Positions 1 to 5,778 of a DNA stretch of 5,778 nt are shown here, in pieces. The notes beneath the pieces were generated by a model. That model saw nothing but the letters and a program-made list of their open reading frames with translations. It was not told where the DNA came from and ran no database searches. This stretch comes from Alphaproteobacteria bacterium (GTDB lineage Bacteria; Pseudomonadota; Alphaproteobacteria; Geminicoccales; Geminicoccaceae). The translations under genes were made by a program, and so were the position numbers. The stretch's first letter is position 1, and every line of letters starts with the position of its first letter. The stretch spans positions 1-5,778 of the forward strand of contig JALSRW010000014.1 of the NCBI GenBank assembly GCA_026984595.1, written 5' to 3'.

Positions 1-1
1 T

Positions 2-1108
2 GCGATGCCCGAGCTGGTCGATGTCAGCGACAGCCGGCCGGCACCCGGCATCGAGTGGCATTTCATCGTCGATCGCGAGCAGGCGAGCCGCTTCGGCAGC
101 GACATCGCCGGAGTGGGAGCCACCGTGCAGCTCGTGACCAACGGCATTCTGCTCGGCACCTACCGGCCCGACGATGTCGAGGACGATGTCGAGATCCGGG
201 CGCGCTTTCCGGTGGACAAGCGCGGCCTCGGAGCGTTCGATGATCTGGTCGTCAACACTCCGCGCGGCACGGTGCCGCTTTCCACCTTCGTCGAACGGCG
301 GGCGGAGCCGCGGATCGGCGACATCACCCGGGTGGACGGGCGCCGCACCCTGACCGTCTCCGCCGATGTGCGCGAAGGCGTCCTGGTCGACGATGTGGTG
401 CGCGGGCTCAAGGCATGGGTGGCGGCCCAGAACTTCGATCCCGAGGTGCTCGTCAGCTTCCAGGGCGAGGACGAGGAGCAGGCCAAGGCCCAGGCCTTCC
501 TCACCCGGGCCTTCGCCATCGCCCTCTTTCTGATCGCCATCATCCTGGTGACCCAGTTCAACAGCTTCTACCAGGCGCTCTTGATCCTGAGCGCGGTGCT
601 GTTCTCCACCGTCGGCGTGCTGCTCGGGCTGCTGGCCACCAACCAGCCCTTCGGCATCGTCATGAGCGGCATCGGGGTGATCGCCCTGGCCGGCATCGTG
701 GTCAACAACAACATCGTGCTGATCGATACCTACAACGATCTGCGCCGCCGCGGGCTGGCCCCCTTCGATGCCGTCCTGCGCACCGGCGCCCAGCGTCTGC
801 GGCCGGTGCTGCTGACCACCGTCACCACCAGCCTCGGCCTGATGCCGATGGTGCTGCGCCTGAACATCGACCTGATCGGCCGCCGGGTGACGGTCGGCGG
901 TCCCTCCACCGACTGGTGGGTGCAGCTCTCCTCGGCGGTGGCCGGCGGCCTCGCCTTCGCCACCATGCTCACCCTGGTGCTCACCCCCTGTCTGCTGATG
1001 CTGGGCATCGACCTGCACCAGCGGCTGCATCGGCTCGGCGAGCGGCTTACCCGGGCGAGACGGCCACGGGCCAGCGCCGAGGCCCCCGTGGCGACCCCTG
1101 CGGAGTGA
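2..1108 (+). CDS. RND-family efflux transporter permease, C-terminal part (5' truncated by the window)
   Basis: This is the C-terminal portion of an inner-membrane RND (AcrB/ACR_tran-like) proton-driven exporter. The frame is open to the left edge, so the true start lies outside; a full-length member is about 1000-1050 residues and about 370 are seen. Numbering from the Met at position 5, residues about 1-160 are the end of the second periplasmic loop (docking/porter subdomains, including DVEIRARFP and a VPLSTF segment). Hydrophobic helices matching TM8-TM12 follow at about 166-183, 191-211, 218-241, 265-283 and 307-333. TM10 carries GIVVNNNIVLID and TM11 carries RLRPVLLTT, both typical of the family. 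The AcrB TM10 lysine position appears to be Asn234. The tail after TM12 is basic and then Ala/Pro-rich. Substrate cannot be read from this part; the membrane-fusion partner is presumably upstream. The stop lies 4 bp before the lipoprotein gene. Confidence 0.93.
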   Translation, partial: AMPELVDVSDSRPAPGIEWHFIVDREQASRFGSDIAGVGATVQLVTNGILLGTYRPDDVEDDVEIRARFPVDKRGLGAFDDLVVNTPRGTVPLSTFVERRAEPRIGDITRVDGRRTLTVSADVREGVLVDDVVRGLKAWVAAQNFDPEVLVSFQGEDEEQAKAQAFLTRAFAIALFLIAIILVTQFNSFYQALLILSAVLFSTVGVLLGLLATNQPFGIVMSGIGVIALAGIVVNNNIVLIDTYNDLRRRGLAPFDAVLRTGAQRLRPVLLTTVTTSLGLMPMVLRLNIDLIGRRVTVGGPSTDWWVQLSSAVAGGLAFATMLTLVLTPCLLMLGIDLHQRLHRLGERLTRARRPRASAEAPVATPAE

Positions 1109-1112
1109 CCCG

Positions 1113-1583
1113 ATGCGCCATCTTCCCGCCCTTCTTTTCCTGCTGCTGGCAGGCTGCGTCGCGGCCGCCCCGGCCAACGAGCTGTTCGCCCGGTACCCGG
1201 GCCTGGAGAGGGCGATCCGCGATGCCTACGAGGCCTATGCCATCGAGCGCAACGGCACCTGCGTCAATCCGGTGATGGACACCATCACCCGCACCAAGGT
1301 GATCCGCGACGATGCGGAGATACTGGAGATCGAGCTGCGCTACCGCTTCACGAGTTCGACCGACAATTCGGGCGGCGGCGGCACCTGCAACGGCTTCGCC
1401 ACTCGCCGCTTCGTCTTCTCGCGCGAGGGCCGGGTGTTCCGGCTCGTCGACATCAGCGGTCCGCGGCGTAGCAAGCCCTACTACACGGTCGGTACTTCGC
1501 CCGGCGGCACCACCCTCGAGATCCGCATCCCGGTGTTCCTCGAGCCCCTCATCCCGGTACCCGAACAGCTCCCGCGCCGCTGA
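1113..1583 (+). CDS. Predicted lipoprotein of unknown function
   Basis: I do not recognise a family for this 156-residue protein. The N-terminus is a short lipoprotein signal: a basic residue and His, a leucine-rich core, then the lipobox L-A-G-C with the acylated Cys at residue 15. Val at +2 (no Asp) suggests outer-membrane sorting if canonical Lol rules apply. The mature part is about 142 residues with two further cysteines, Cys50 (NGTC) and Cys92 (GGGGTC), which could form a disulfide. A Ser/Gly-rich loop (about 81-90) separates segments with alternating beta-like character (EIELRYRF, RRFVFSREGRVFRLVDI). The start is ATG; a GGAG at 1102-1105 sits 7 nt upstream and overlaps the end of the RND gene, so translation is probably coupled to it. 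An accessory role near the pump is inference from position only. The gene ends 16 bp from the convergent crotonase gene. Confidence 0.8.
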   Translation: MRHLPALLFLLLAGCVAAAPANELFARYPGLERAIRDAYEAYAIERNGTCVNPVMDTITRTKVIRDDAEILEIELRYRFTSSTDNSGGGGTCNGFATRRFVFSREGRVFRLVDISGPRRSKPYYTVGTSPGGTTLEIRIPVFLEPLIPVPEQLPRR

Positions 1584-1589
1584 AGGCGC

Positions 1590-1611
1590 GCGGCCGGGTT
1601 CACTCGGCCGC
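1590..1611. terminator. Possible bidirectional terminator hairpin at the convergent junction
   Basis: A perfect 7-bp inverted repeat, GCGGCCG (1590-1596) and CGGCCGC (1605-1611), encloses an 8-nt loop. It lies between the convergent lipoprotein and crotonase genes and overlaps the last codons and stop of the latter. No T-run follows on either strand, so it is not a classical intrinsic terminator. Such short GC palindromes also arise by chance at this base composition. Confidence 0.3.
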
Positions 1612-2394
1612 CCAGACCGGCTTGCGTTTCTCGAGGAAGGCCCGCAGCCCCTCCTCGAAATCCCTGCCCAGGGCATTCTCGACGATGACCTCGGTGGTCA
1701 TCCCATAGGCCTCCTCGAGGCCCATCTCGAGCTGGGCGTAGAAGGCGCGCTTGCCGAGTGCCAGCACCTCGCGCGGCTTGTCCAGGAGCCGCGCCGCCAG
1801 GGCATCGACCGCCGCATCCAGCTCGGCGCGCGGCACCACCCGGTTGACGAGGCCCGAGCGGTGGGCCTCGGCGGCGTCGATGAAATCGCCGGTGAGCAGC
1901 ATTTCCATGGCCGTCTTGCGGGGCACGTTGCGCGACAATGCCACCATCGGTGTCGAGCAGAACAGGCCGTATTTCACCCCGGAGGTGGCGAAGCGGCTGT
2001 CCTCGCCACAGATCGCCAGATCGCAGGCGGCGACGAGCTGGCAGCCGGCGGCGGTGGCGATGCCTTCCACCCGGGCGATCACCGGCTGCGGGATGCGGGT
2101 GAGCTTGAGCATCACCCGCGAACAGCGGTCGAACAGCGCCTTGAGAGCCTCGTAGCTGCGATCGGCCCCCATCTCCTTGAGATCGTGGCCGGCACAGAAC
2201 GCCCTGCCGCCGGCGCCGGTGATCACCACCACCCGCACCCGGCGATCCTCGGCGATGGCATCGAGGGTGGCGTCGAGGGCCATGAGCAGGCTGCCCGAAA
2301 GACTGTTGAAGGCCTTCGGGCGATTGAGGGTGAGGCGGGTCACCCCGTCCTCGCGATCCTCGCGCAGCAGTTCCGCTGGGCTGGTTTCGGTCAT
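1600..2394 (-). CDS. Enoyl-CoA hydratase/isomerase (crotonase) family protein, ECHDC3-like
   Basis: A 264-residue crotonase-fold protein, the normal length for the family. Landmarks in order: LTLNRP (21-26), the first oxyanion-hole segment FCAGHDLKEM (66-75), GIATAAGCQLVAACD (111-125), GLFCSTP (143-149), the PRKTAMEMLLTG helix region (158-169) and the C-terminal FLEKRKPVW. The GHDLKEM, TAAGCQL and GLFCSTP signatures match the ECHDC3-type branch more than PaaF or FadB-type hydratases. The two catalytic glutamates of classical hydratase (rat Glu144 and Glu164) align with Gln119 and Gly139, so ordinary hydratase activity is doubtful. ATG at 2394 was chosen because a GGAG lies 7 nt upstream and the N-terminus then fits the family; the frame stays open further upstream only as a shadow within paaN. 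It follows paaN by 44 bp, probably in one operon. A role in phenylacetate degradation is inferred from context; the substrate is unknown. Confidence 0.9.
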   Translation of the reverse strand: MTETSPAELLREDREDGVTRLTLNRPKAFNSLSGSLLMALDATLDAIAEDRRVRVVVITGAGGRAFCAGHDLKEMGADRSYEALKALFDRCSRVMLKLTRIPQPVIARVEGIATAAGCQLVAACDLAICGEDSRFATSGVKYGLFCSTPMVALSRNVPRKTAMEMLLTGDFIDAAEAHRSGLVNRVVPRAELDAAVDALAARLLDKPREVLALGKRAFYAQLEMGLEEAYGMTTEVIVENALGRDFEEGLRAFLEKRKPVWAAE

Positions 2395-2438
2395 CGCGGT
2401 TCTCCGCTTCCTTCGACGATCCGGCGAGGCCCCGGGGC

Positions 2439-4115
2439 TCAGCCGTCCAGCGGCCGCCGCCGCTGGACGATGCGAAAGCGCGGGGTGACGAAGGCATCGT
2501 CGGTCAGCGTCGCGTTGCCCGCCGGATTGGCCCCGCTCACGTGGAAATCGCTGAAGGCCGCCGACTGGTTGACGAAAATCCCGCCGGTGAGGTTTTCCGA
2601 CAGGGCCACTCCGGCCTCCAGCATGGCCGCCTCGGTGGCCGCCAGCACTTCCCCGTCGGTGCTGTAGACGGCGGCGGTGATCGCCCCCTTCTCGCGTGCC
2701 CCCCGCGCCGCCCGGCCGATCGCATCGCGGGTGCTGTCGGCCTCCACCAGGAAGCTGATCGGGCCGAACCATTCGCGCATGTAGAAATCCTCCTCGCCGC
2801 TCTCGGCATGGACCACCAGCGGCGTTCGCAGGCAGGCCTTCTCGAACTGCGGATGGGCGAGCGGCGTCGAGGCCCGCAGCACCGCATCGCCCGCCGCCCC
2901 GGCCACCCGGTCGAGCCGTTCCAGGGTCTCCGGGTTCTGGATGCAGCCCAGGATCTCGGCGGCGCGCTCGGGATCCCCGAGCAGGGCGTCGATGGCGGCG
3001 ACGACGGCCCGCGCCACCTCGTCGAAGCTCTTGCGCCCCTCGTTGGTGGCGATGCCCCCGGCGGGCACGAAGATGTTCTGGGGGGTGGTGCACATCTGGC
3101 CGGAATAGAGACAGAGGGAGAAGGCCAGATTGCGCACCATGCCGGCGAAATCTCCGGTGGAATCGATGATCACCGGATTGACCCCCGCCTTCTCGGCGAA
3201 GAGCTGGGCCTGGCGGGCATGGGCCTCGAGCCAGTCGCCGAAGGCGCTGGAGCCGGTATAGTCGATCAGCCGGATGTCGGGATGGGTGGCGAGCGCGGTG
3301 GCGATCGGCGCACCCGCGCTGTCCACCGCGAGCTGGACGAGATCGGCATCGAAGCCCTGCTCGCGCAATACCTCGCGGATGGTCTCGACGGTGATCGCCA
3401 GCGGCAGGACGGCGCGCGGATGCGGCTTGACGATCACCGGATTGCCGCAGGCCAAGGATGCGAACAGGCCGGGGTAGCTGTTCCAGGTGGGGAAGGTGGA
3501 GCAGCCGATCACCAGCGACAGGCCCCGCGGCACCACGCTGTAGCGCTTTTCCAGCCGTGCCGTGCGGCCCTTGCCCACGGGCTTTTCCCAGACCGCCCGC
3601 TCGGGCGTGCGGCGCATCGCGTCATAGGCCCAGGCGACCGCTTCCAACCCGCGATCCTGGGCGTGCGGCCCGCCCGCCTGGAAGGCCATCACGAAGCCCT
3701 GGCCGGTGGTGTGCATCACCGCATAGGCGAGCTCGAAGCTGCGCCGGTTGAGGCGCTCCAGGACCTCGAGGCAGACCCCCACCCGGCCCTCGATGCCGGC
3801 CTCCCGCCAGGCCGGCATGGCGCTCCTGGAATGGCGCAGCATGGCATCGATGTCGGGCGCCGGATAGGTGATGCCGAGGGCGAAGCCGTAGGGGCTCTGC
3901 TCGTTGCCGAGACGCTCGCCGCTGGTCGGCTGGTCGAGGGAAAACGGCCGGCCCAGTCGCGCCTCGAAGGCTTTCCTGCCTTCGGCGCCGGCGTTCTCGC
4001 CGTAGACCCGGCCGCTCGGCGCTTCGGGAAAGGGACTCCAGAAGCTGCGGCTGCGGCAGGCGGCGACCGCTTCCTCGAGACGCGTCCTGTGCTTGTCGAA
4101 CAGTGGATCCGGCAT
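2439..4115 (-). CDS. paaN: Phenylacetic acid degradation protein PaaN, stand-alone aldehyde dehydrogenase
   Basis: A 558-residue cytoplasmic ALDH-superfamily protein. In the phenylacetyl-CoA pathway the ALDH function oxidises the ring-opened semialdehyde (3-oxo-5,6-dehydrosuberyl-CoA semialdehyde) with NAD(P)+. Visible landmarks: an extended N-terminus (1-about 170) with LGNEQSPYGFALGITYP (69-85); a cofactor-site segment equivalent to the PWN region, FPTWNSYPG (208-216); NPVIVKPHP with Lys230; YTGSSAFG (286-293) for the usual FTGS; the general-base Glu308 in FAEKAGVNP; the nucleophile Cys342 in GQMCTTPQ; and EWFGPISF (448-455) for the usual EEIFGP motif. Cys, Glu and Lys are all present, so the enzyme should be active. 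It has no MaoC-like hydratase domain, unlike the about 680-residue bifunctional PaaZ. ATG at 4115 is preceded by GGGGAG at 7 nt; longer in-frame reading to 4397 would run into paaG. Divergent from paaG and first gene of a two-gene minus-strand operon. Confidence 0.92.
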   Translation of the reverse strand: MPDPLFDKHRTRLEEAVAACRSRSFWSPFPEAPSGRVYGENAGAEGRKAFEARLGRPFSLDQPTSGERLGNEQSPYGFALGITYPAPDIDAMLRHSRSAMPAWREAGIEGRVGVCLEVLERLNRRSFELAYAVMHTTGQGFVMAFQAGGPHAQDRGLEAVAWAYDAMRRTPERAVWEKPVGKGRTARLEKRYSVVPRGLSLVIGCSTFPTWNSYPGLFASLACGNPVIVKPHPRAVLPLAITVETIREVLREQGFDADLVQLAVDSAGAPIATALATHPDIRLIDYTGSSAFGDWLEAHARQAQLFAEKAGVNPVIIDSTGDFAGMVRNLAFSLCLYSGQMCTTPQNIFVPAGGIATNEGRKSFDEVARAVVAAIDALLGDPERAAEILGCIQNPETLERLDRVAGAAGDAVLRASTPLAHPQFEKACLRTPLVVHAESGEEDFYMREWFGPISFLVEADSTRDAIGRAARGAREKGAITAAVYSTDGEVLAATEAAMLEAGVALSENLTGGIFVNQSAAFSDFHVSGANPAGNATLTDDAFVTPRFRIVQRRRPLDG

Positions 4116-4233
4116 CCTCCCTCTCCCCGCCTGAACGCCATCCGGACCTGCCCGGAACCGGTGGCGCTGCTCTACCAAAGATGGCCGCCCCGGTCTATCG
4201 TGGGGCCGTGTCCGGGCTGAGGGGAGAGATGCG
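4116..4233. promoter_or_regulatory. Divergent paaN / paaG intergenic region, presumed promoters and operator
   Basis: This 118-bp gap must hold the start signals for both the paaN and paaG transcripts unless they are read from further away. I see no convincing -35/-10 pair. The least GC-rich stretches are around 4171-4181 (TCTACCAAAGA) and 4194-4199 (TCTATC), the latter a weak -10 candidate for paaG. A cluster of similar units occurs at 4142-4162: CCGGA at 4142 and again exactly 10 bp later at 4152, then the palindrome ACCGGT at 4157-4162. These might be part of an operator for a paa repressor (PaaX in some bacteria, TetR-type PaaR in others), but the match to any known site is not established. 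Ribosome-binding purine runs lie at both ends. Confidence 0.5.
4221..4226 (+). promoter_or_regulatory. Ribosome binding site that decides the GTG start of paaG
   Basis: GGGGAG lies 7 nt before the GTG at 4234. An ATG at 4229-4231 is nearer, only 2 nt after this purine run (which extends to 4228), and is out of frame with paaG. Spacing and the family-consistent N-terminus both favour the GTG. Confidence 0.65.
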
Positions 4234-5025
4234 GTGCGCGAGGCCGTGGTGCTGCTGGAACGGGACGGCGGGGTGGCGGAAATCACCCTCAATCGTCCCG
4301 ACAAGCTCAATGCGTTCAATGTCGAGATGCACCGTCTGCTGGCGCGCCACCTCGAGGAGCTGGAGGCCGAGGAGGCGACGCGGGTGGTGCTGCTCACCGG
4401 CGCCGGCCGCGGTTTCTGTGCCGGCCAGGATCTGGGCGACCGGGTGATGGGCGAGGAGGAGCGGGCACCGGATCTCGGCGAGACCCTGGAGACCCTCTAC
4501 AATCCGCTGATCCGCCGCCTCCGCCGCCTCGAGAAGCCCGTGATCTGCGCCGTCAACGGGGTCGCCGCGGGGGCCGGCGCCAATCTGGCGCTGGCCTGTG
4601 ACATCGTGCTGGCCGCCCGTTCCGCGAGCTTCATCCAGGCCTTCTGCCGGATCGGTCTGGTGCCCGATTCGGGCGGCACCTGGTTCCTGCCGCGGCTGGT
4701 GGGCGATGCCCGGGCACGCGGCCTGGCCCTCCTCGGCGAGAAGCTGCCGGCCGAACAGGCCGCCTCCTGGGGCCTGATCTGGCGAGCGGTGCCCGATTCC
4801 GAGCTCATGGGCGAGGCCCGCGATCTGGCACGCCGGCTGGCCACCGCCCCGACCCGGGGGCTGGCTCTGATCAAGCAGGCGCTGCAGGCTTCCTGGTCCA
4901 ACGATCTCGACGCCCAGCTCGATCTCGAGCGCGATCTCCAGCGCGAGGCCGGGCGCACCGAGGACTACCGGGAAGGCGTCCGCGCCTTTCTCGACAAGCG
5001 CCAGCCCGTGTTCCGGGGGCGCTGA
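4234..5025 (+). CDS. paaG: 2-(1,2-epoxy-1,2-dihydrophenyl)acetyl-CoA isomerase PaaG
   Basis: A 263-residue crotonase-fold enzyme that isomerises ring-1,2-epoxyphenylacetyl-CoA to the seven-membered oxepin-CoA, the step before ring opening; the family is also credited with isomerising double bonds in later intermediates. Diagnostic segments: ITLNRPDKLNAFN (17-29), LTGAGRGFCAGQDLGDR (54-70), LYNPLIRRLRRLEKPVICAVNG (88-109) and VAAGAGANLAL (110-120), supplying the oxyanion hole. GLVPDSGGTW (141-150) contains the catalytic Asp145 expected of PaaG where hydratases have other residues. The C-terminal half has LDLERDLQREAGRTEDYREGV, strongly PaaG-like, and ends FLDKRQPVF. Length equals the family norm (about 262). 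The start is GTG with GGGGAG 7 nt upstream; no in-frame ATG fits. Its TGA shares one base with the paaH ATG, so the two are probably co-translated. Compared with the crotonase at 1600-2394, this one keeps its expected catalytic residue. Confidence 0.95.
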   Translation: MREAVVLLERDGGVAEITLNRPDKLNAFNVEMHRLLARHLEELEAEEATRVVLLTGAGRGFCAGQDLGDRVMGEEERAPDLGETLETLYNPLIRRLRRLEKPVICAVNGVAAGAGANLALACDIVLAARSASFIQAFCRIGLVPDSGGTWFLPRLVGDARARGLALLGEKLPAEQAASWGLIWRAVPDSELMGEARDLARRLATAPTRGLALIKQALQASWSNDLDAQLDLERDLQREAGRTEDYREGVRAFLDKRQPVFRGR

Positions 5026-5778
5026 TGCCGGCGCTGTCCAGCGATGCCGTGATCGGCATCGTCGGTGCCGGCACCATGGGCGCCGGCATCGCCCAGCTCG
5101 CCGCCACCGCCGGGCATCGGGTGCTGCTGTTCGACAGTCGCGCCGATGCCGCGGACACCGCCATCGCCGGTATCGCCCGCCGTCTCGAGAGTTCGGTCGA
5201 GAAGGGCCGGCGCAGCGCCTCCGAGGCGCAGGCGATCCGGTCGCGGCTGCAGGCCGCCTCCAGCCTGGCCGATCTGGCCCCGGCGGCGCTGGTGATCGAG
5301 GCGGTGGTCGAGGATGCGGCGGTCAAGCGGGCGCTCTTCGCCGAGCTCGAAGCGCTGGTGACTCCCCGGACCATCCTCGCCACCAACACCTCCTCGCTGT
5401 CGATCACCGCCCTCGCCGCCGGCCTCGCCCGACCGGAGCGGGTGGTGGGCATGCATTTCTTCAATCCGGCGCCGGTGATGGCGCTGGTGGAGATCGTCTC
5501 CGGTCTCGAAACCGCACCGGAGGCGGCCGAGACCGCGTTCGCCACGGCGCAGGCCTGGGGCAAGGAGCCGATCCATGTACGCAACACTCCGGGCTTCGTC
5601 GTCAACCGCGTGGCCCGGCCCTTCTACGGCGAGGGATTCCGGCTGCTGGCCGAAGGTGCCGCCGATGCCGCCACCCTCGATGCCGTCTACCGTGACTGCG
5701 GCGGCTTTCGCATGGGGCCCTTCGAGCTGGTCGATCTGATCGGCCTCGACGTCAACCTCGCCGTCACGAAAAGCGTGT
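5025..5778 (+). CDS. paaH: 3-hydroxyacyl-CoA dehydrogenase PaaH (3-hydroxyadipyl-CoA dehydrogenase), 3' truncated by the window
   Basis: The first 251 residues of an NAD+-dependent 3-hydroxyacyl-CoA dehydrogenase that in this pathway oxidises 3-hydroxyadipyl-CoA to 3-oxoadipyl-CoA. The Rossmann fold begins with VIGIVGAGTMGAGIA: GxGxxG at Gly14, Gly16 and Gly19, with the ribose-binding Asp37 at the end of the second strand. The catalytic set of the family aligns at the expected spacings: Ser123 in TNTSSLSI, His144 in HFFNPAPVM, Glu156 in LVEIV and Asn194 in GFVVNRVARP. The C-terminal dimerisation domain starts near 190 and the sequence breaks off just after MGPFELVDLIGLDVNLAVT, which closely resembles PaaH. 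Full-length members are about 475-510 residues, so roughly half is missing on the right, by window edge and not by mutation. ATG at 5025 overlaps the paaG stop by one base, with a G-rich weak Shine-Dalgarno at 5015-5019. Confidence 0.94.
   Translation, partial: MPALSSDAVIGIVGAGTMGAGIAQLAATAGHRVLLFDSRADAADTAIAGIARRLESSVEKGRRSASEAQAIRSRLQAASSLADLAPAALVIEAVVEDAAVKRALFAELEALVTPRTILATNTSSLSITALAAGLARPERVVGMHFFNPAPVMALVEIVSGLETAPEAAETAFATAQAWGKEPIHVRNTPGFVVNRVARPFYGEGFRLLAEGAADAATLDAVYRDCGGFRMGPFELVDLIGLDVNLAVTKSV

Noticed and set aside
2429..2438. Perfect 10-bp palindrome GCCCCGGGGC just after the paaN stop
   Set aside because: It has no loop, so it cannot form a stable hairpin as it stands, and there is no T-run. 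Such all-G/C palindromes are common by chance here, and it lies inside an apparent two-gene operon.
1481..2497. A 338-codon minus-strand frame over the crotonase gene
   Set aside because: It is frame-shifted relative to the crotonase, which has the clear family motifs; its Arg/Gly-rich translation matches nothing I recognise.
1312..2667. A 451-codon + strand frame crossing the lipoprotein 3' end and the crotonase gene
   Set aside because: It overlaps two well-supported genes in other frames and has low-complexity Ser/Arg/Ala composition at its start, typical of a GC-rich shadow.
2395..3093. Upstream in-frame extension of the crotonase into paaN
   Set aside because: The extra sequence is an Arg/Gly-rich shadow of paaN; the ATG at 2394 has a good ribosome binding site and gives a family-length protein.
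2541..4220. A 559-codon open frame on the + strand opposite paaN
   Set aside because: It mirrors paaN, which has strong ALDH motifs; long antisense frames are expected at this GC content. The translation is rich in Gly, Arg, His and Ala with no recognisable domain.
4116..4397. Upstream in-frame extension of paaN beyond the ATG at 4115
   Set aside because: It would run opposite paaG and adds a Ser/Arg-rich segment not expected in PaaN; the ATG at 4115 has GGGGAG at proper spacing.
4871..5605. Minus-strand open frames opposite paaG and paaH
   Set aside because: They are shadows of two genes with intact catalytic motifs; composition is Ala/Arg/Ser-rich and no family is recognisable.

Overview
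The window is GC-rich throughout, with strong G/C preference at third codon positions. It encodes an RND-type inner-membrane pump and a lipobox-bearing lipoprotein, so the host is a Gram-negative bacterium. The overall style fits a high-GC Proteobacterium, possibly alphaproteobacterial, but the class is inference because no rRNA or other marker gene is present.

Layout, left to right: (1) the 3' part of an RND efflux permease gene on the + strand; (2) a small predicted lipoprotein gene of unknown function, 4 bp behind it and probably translated with it; (3) a very tight convergent junction of 16 bp; (4) a minus-strand pair, read right to left, of a PaaN-type aldehyde dehydrogenase followed by an ECHDC3-like enoyl-CoA hydratase/isomerase-family protein; (5) a 118-bp divergent intergenic region; (6) a plus-strand pair, paaG then paaH, joined by a 1-nt stop/start overlap, with paaH running off the right edge. 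No gene-free stretch exceeds 300 bases. I see no tRNA, rRNA, insertion sequence, CRISPR array or phage feature.

The right-hand two thirds is a phenylacetyl-CoA (aerobic hybrid) catabolic locus. By family knowledge, PaaG isomerises the ring-1,2-epoxide of phenylacetyl-CoA to the oxepin. The ring is then opened hydrolytically and the resulting aldehyde is oxidised by an ALDH, here the stand-alone PaaN rather than the ALDH-MaoC fusion PaaZ. The chain is shortened by beta-oxidation-like steps that include PaaH (3-hydroxyadipyl-CoA dehydrogenase). The crotonase after paaN lacks both catalytic glutamates of classical enoyl-CoA hydratase, so its step is unclear. The epoxidase (paaABCDE), thiolase (paaJ), ligase (paaK) and a paa regulator are not in the window and may lie to the right.

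Most of the region looks like a well-known pathway, not a new system. The points most worth a second look are the non-canonical crotonase, the missing hydrolase partner of PaaN, the uncharacterised lipoprotein coupled to the RND pump, and the GTG start of paaG sitting behind an out-of-frame ATG.
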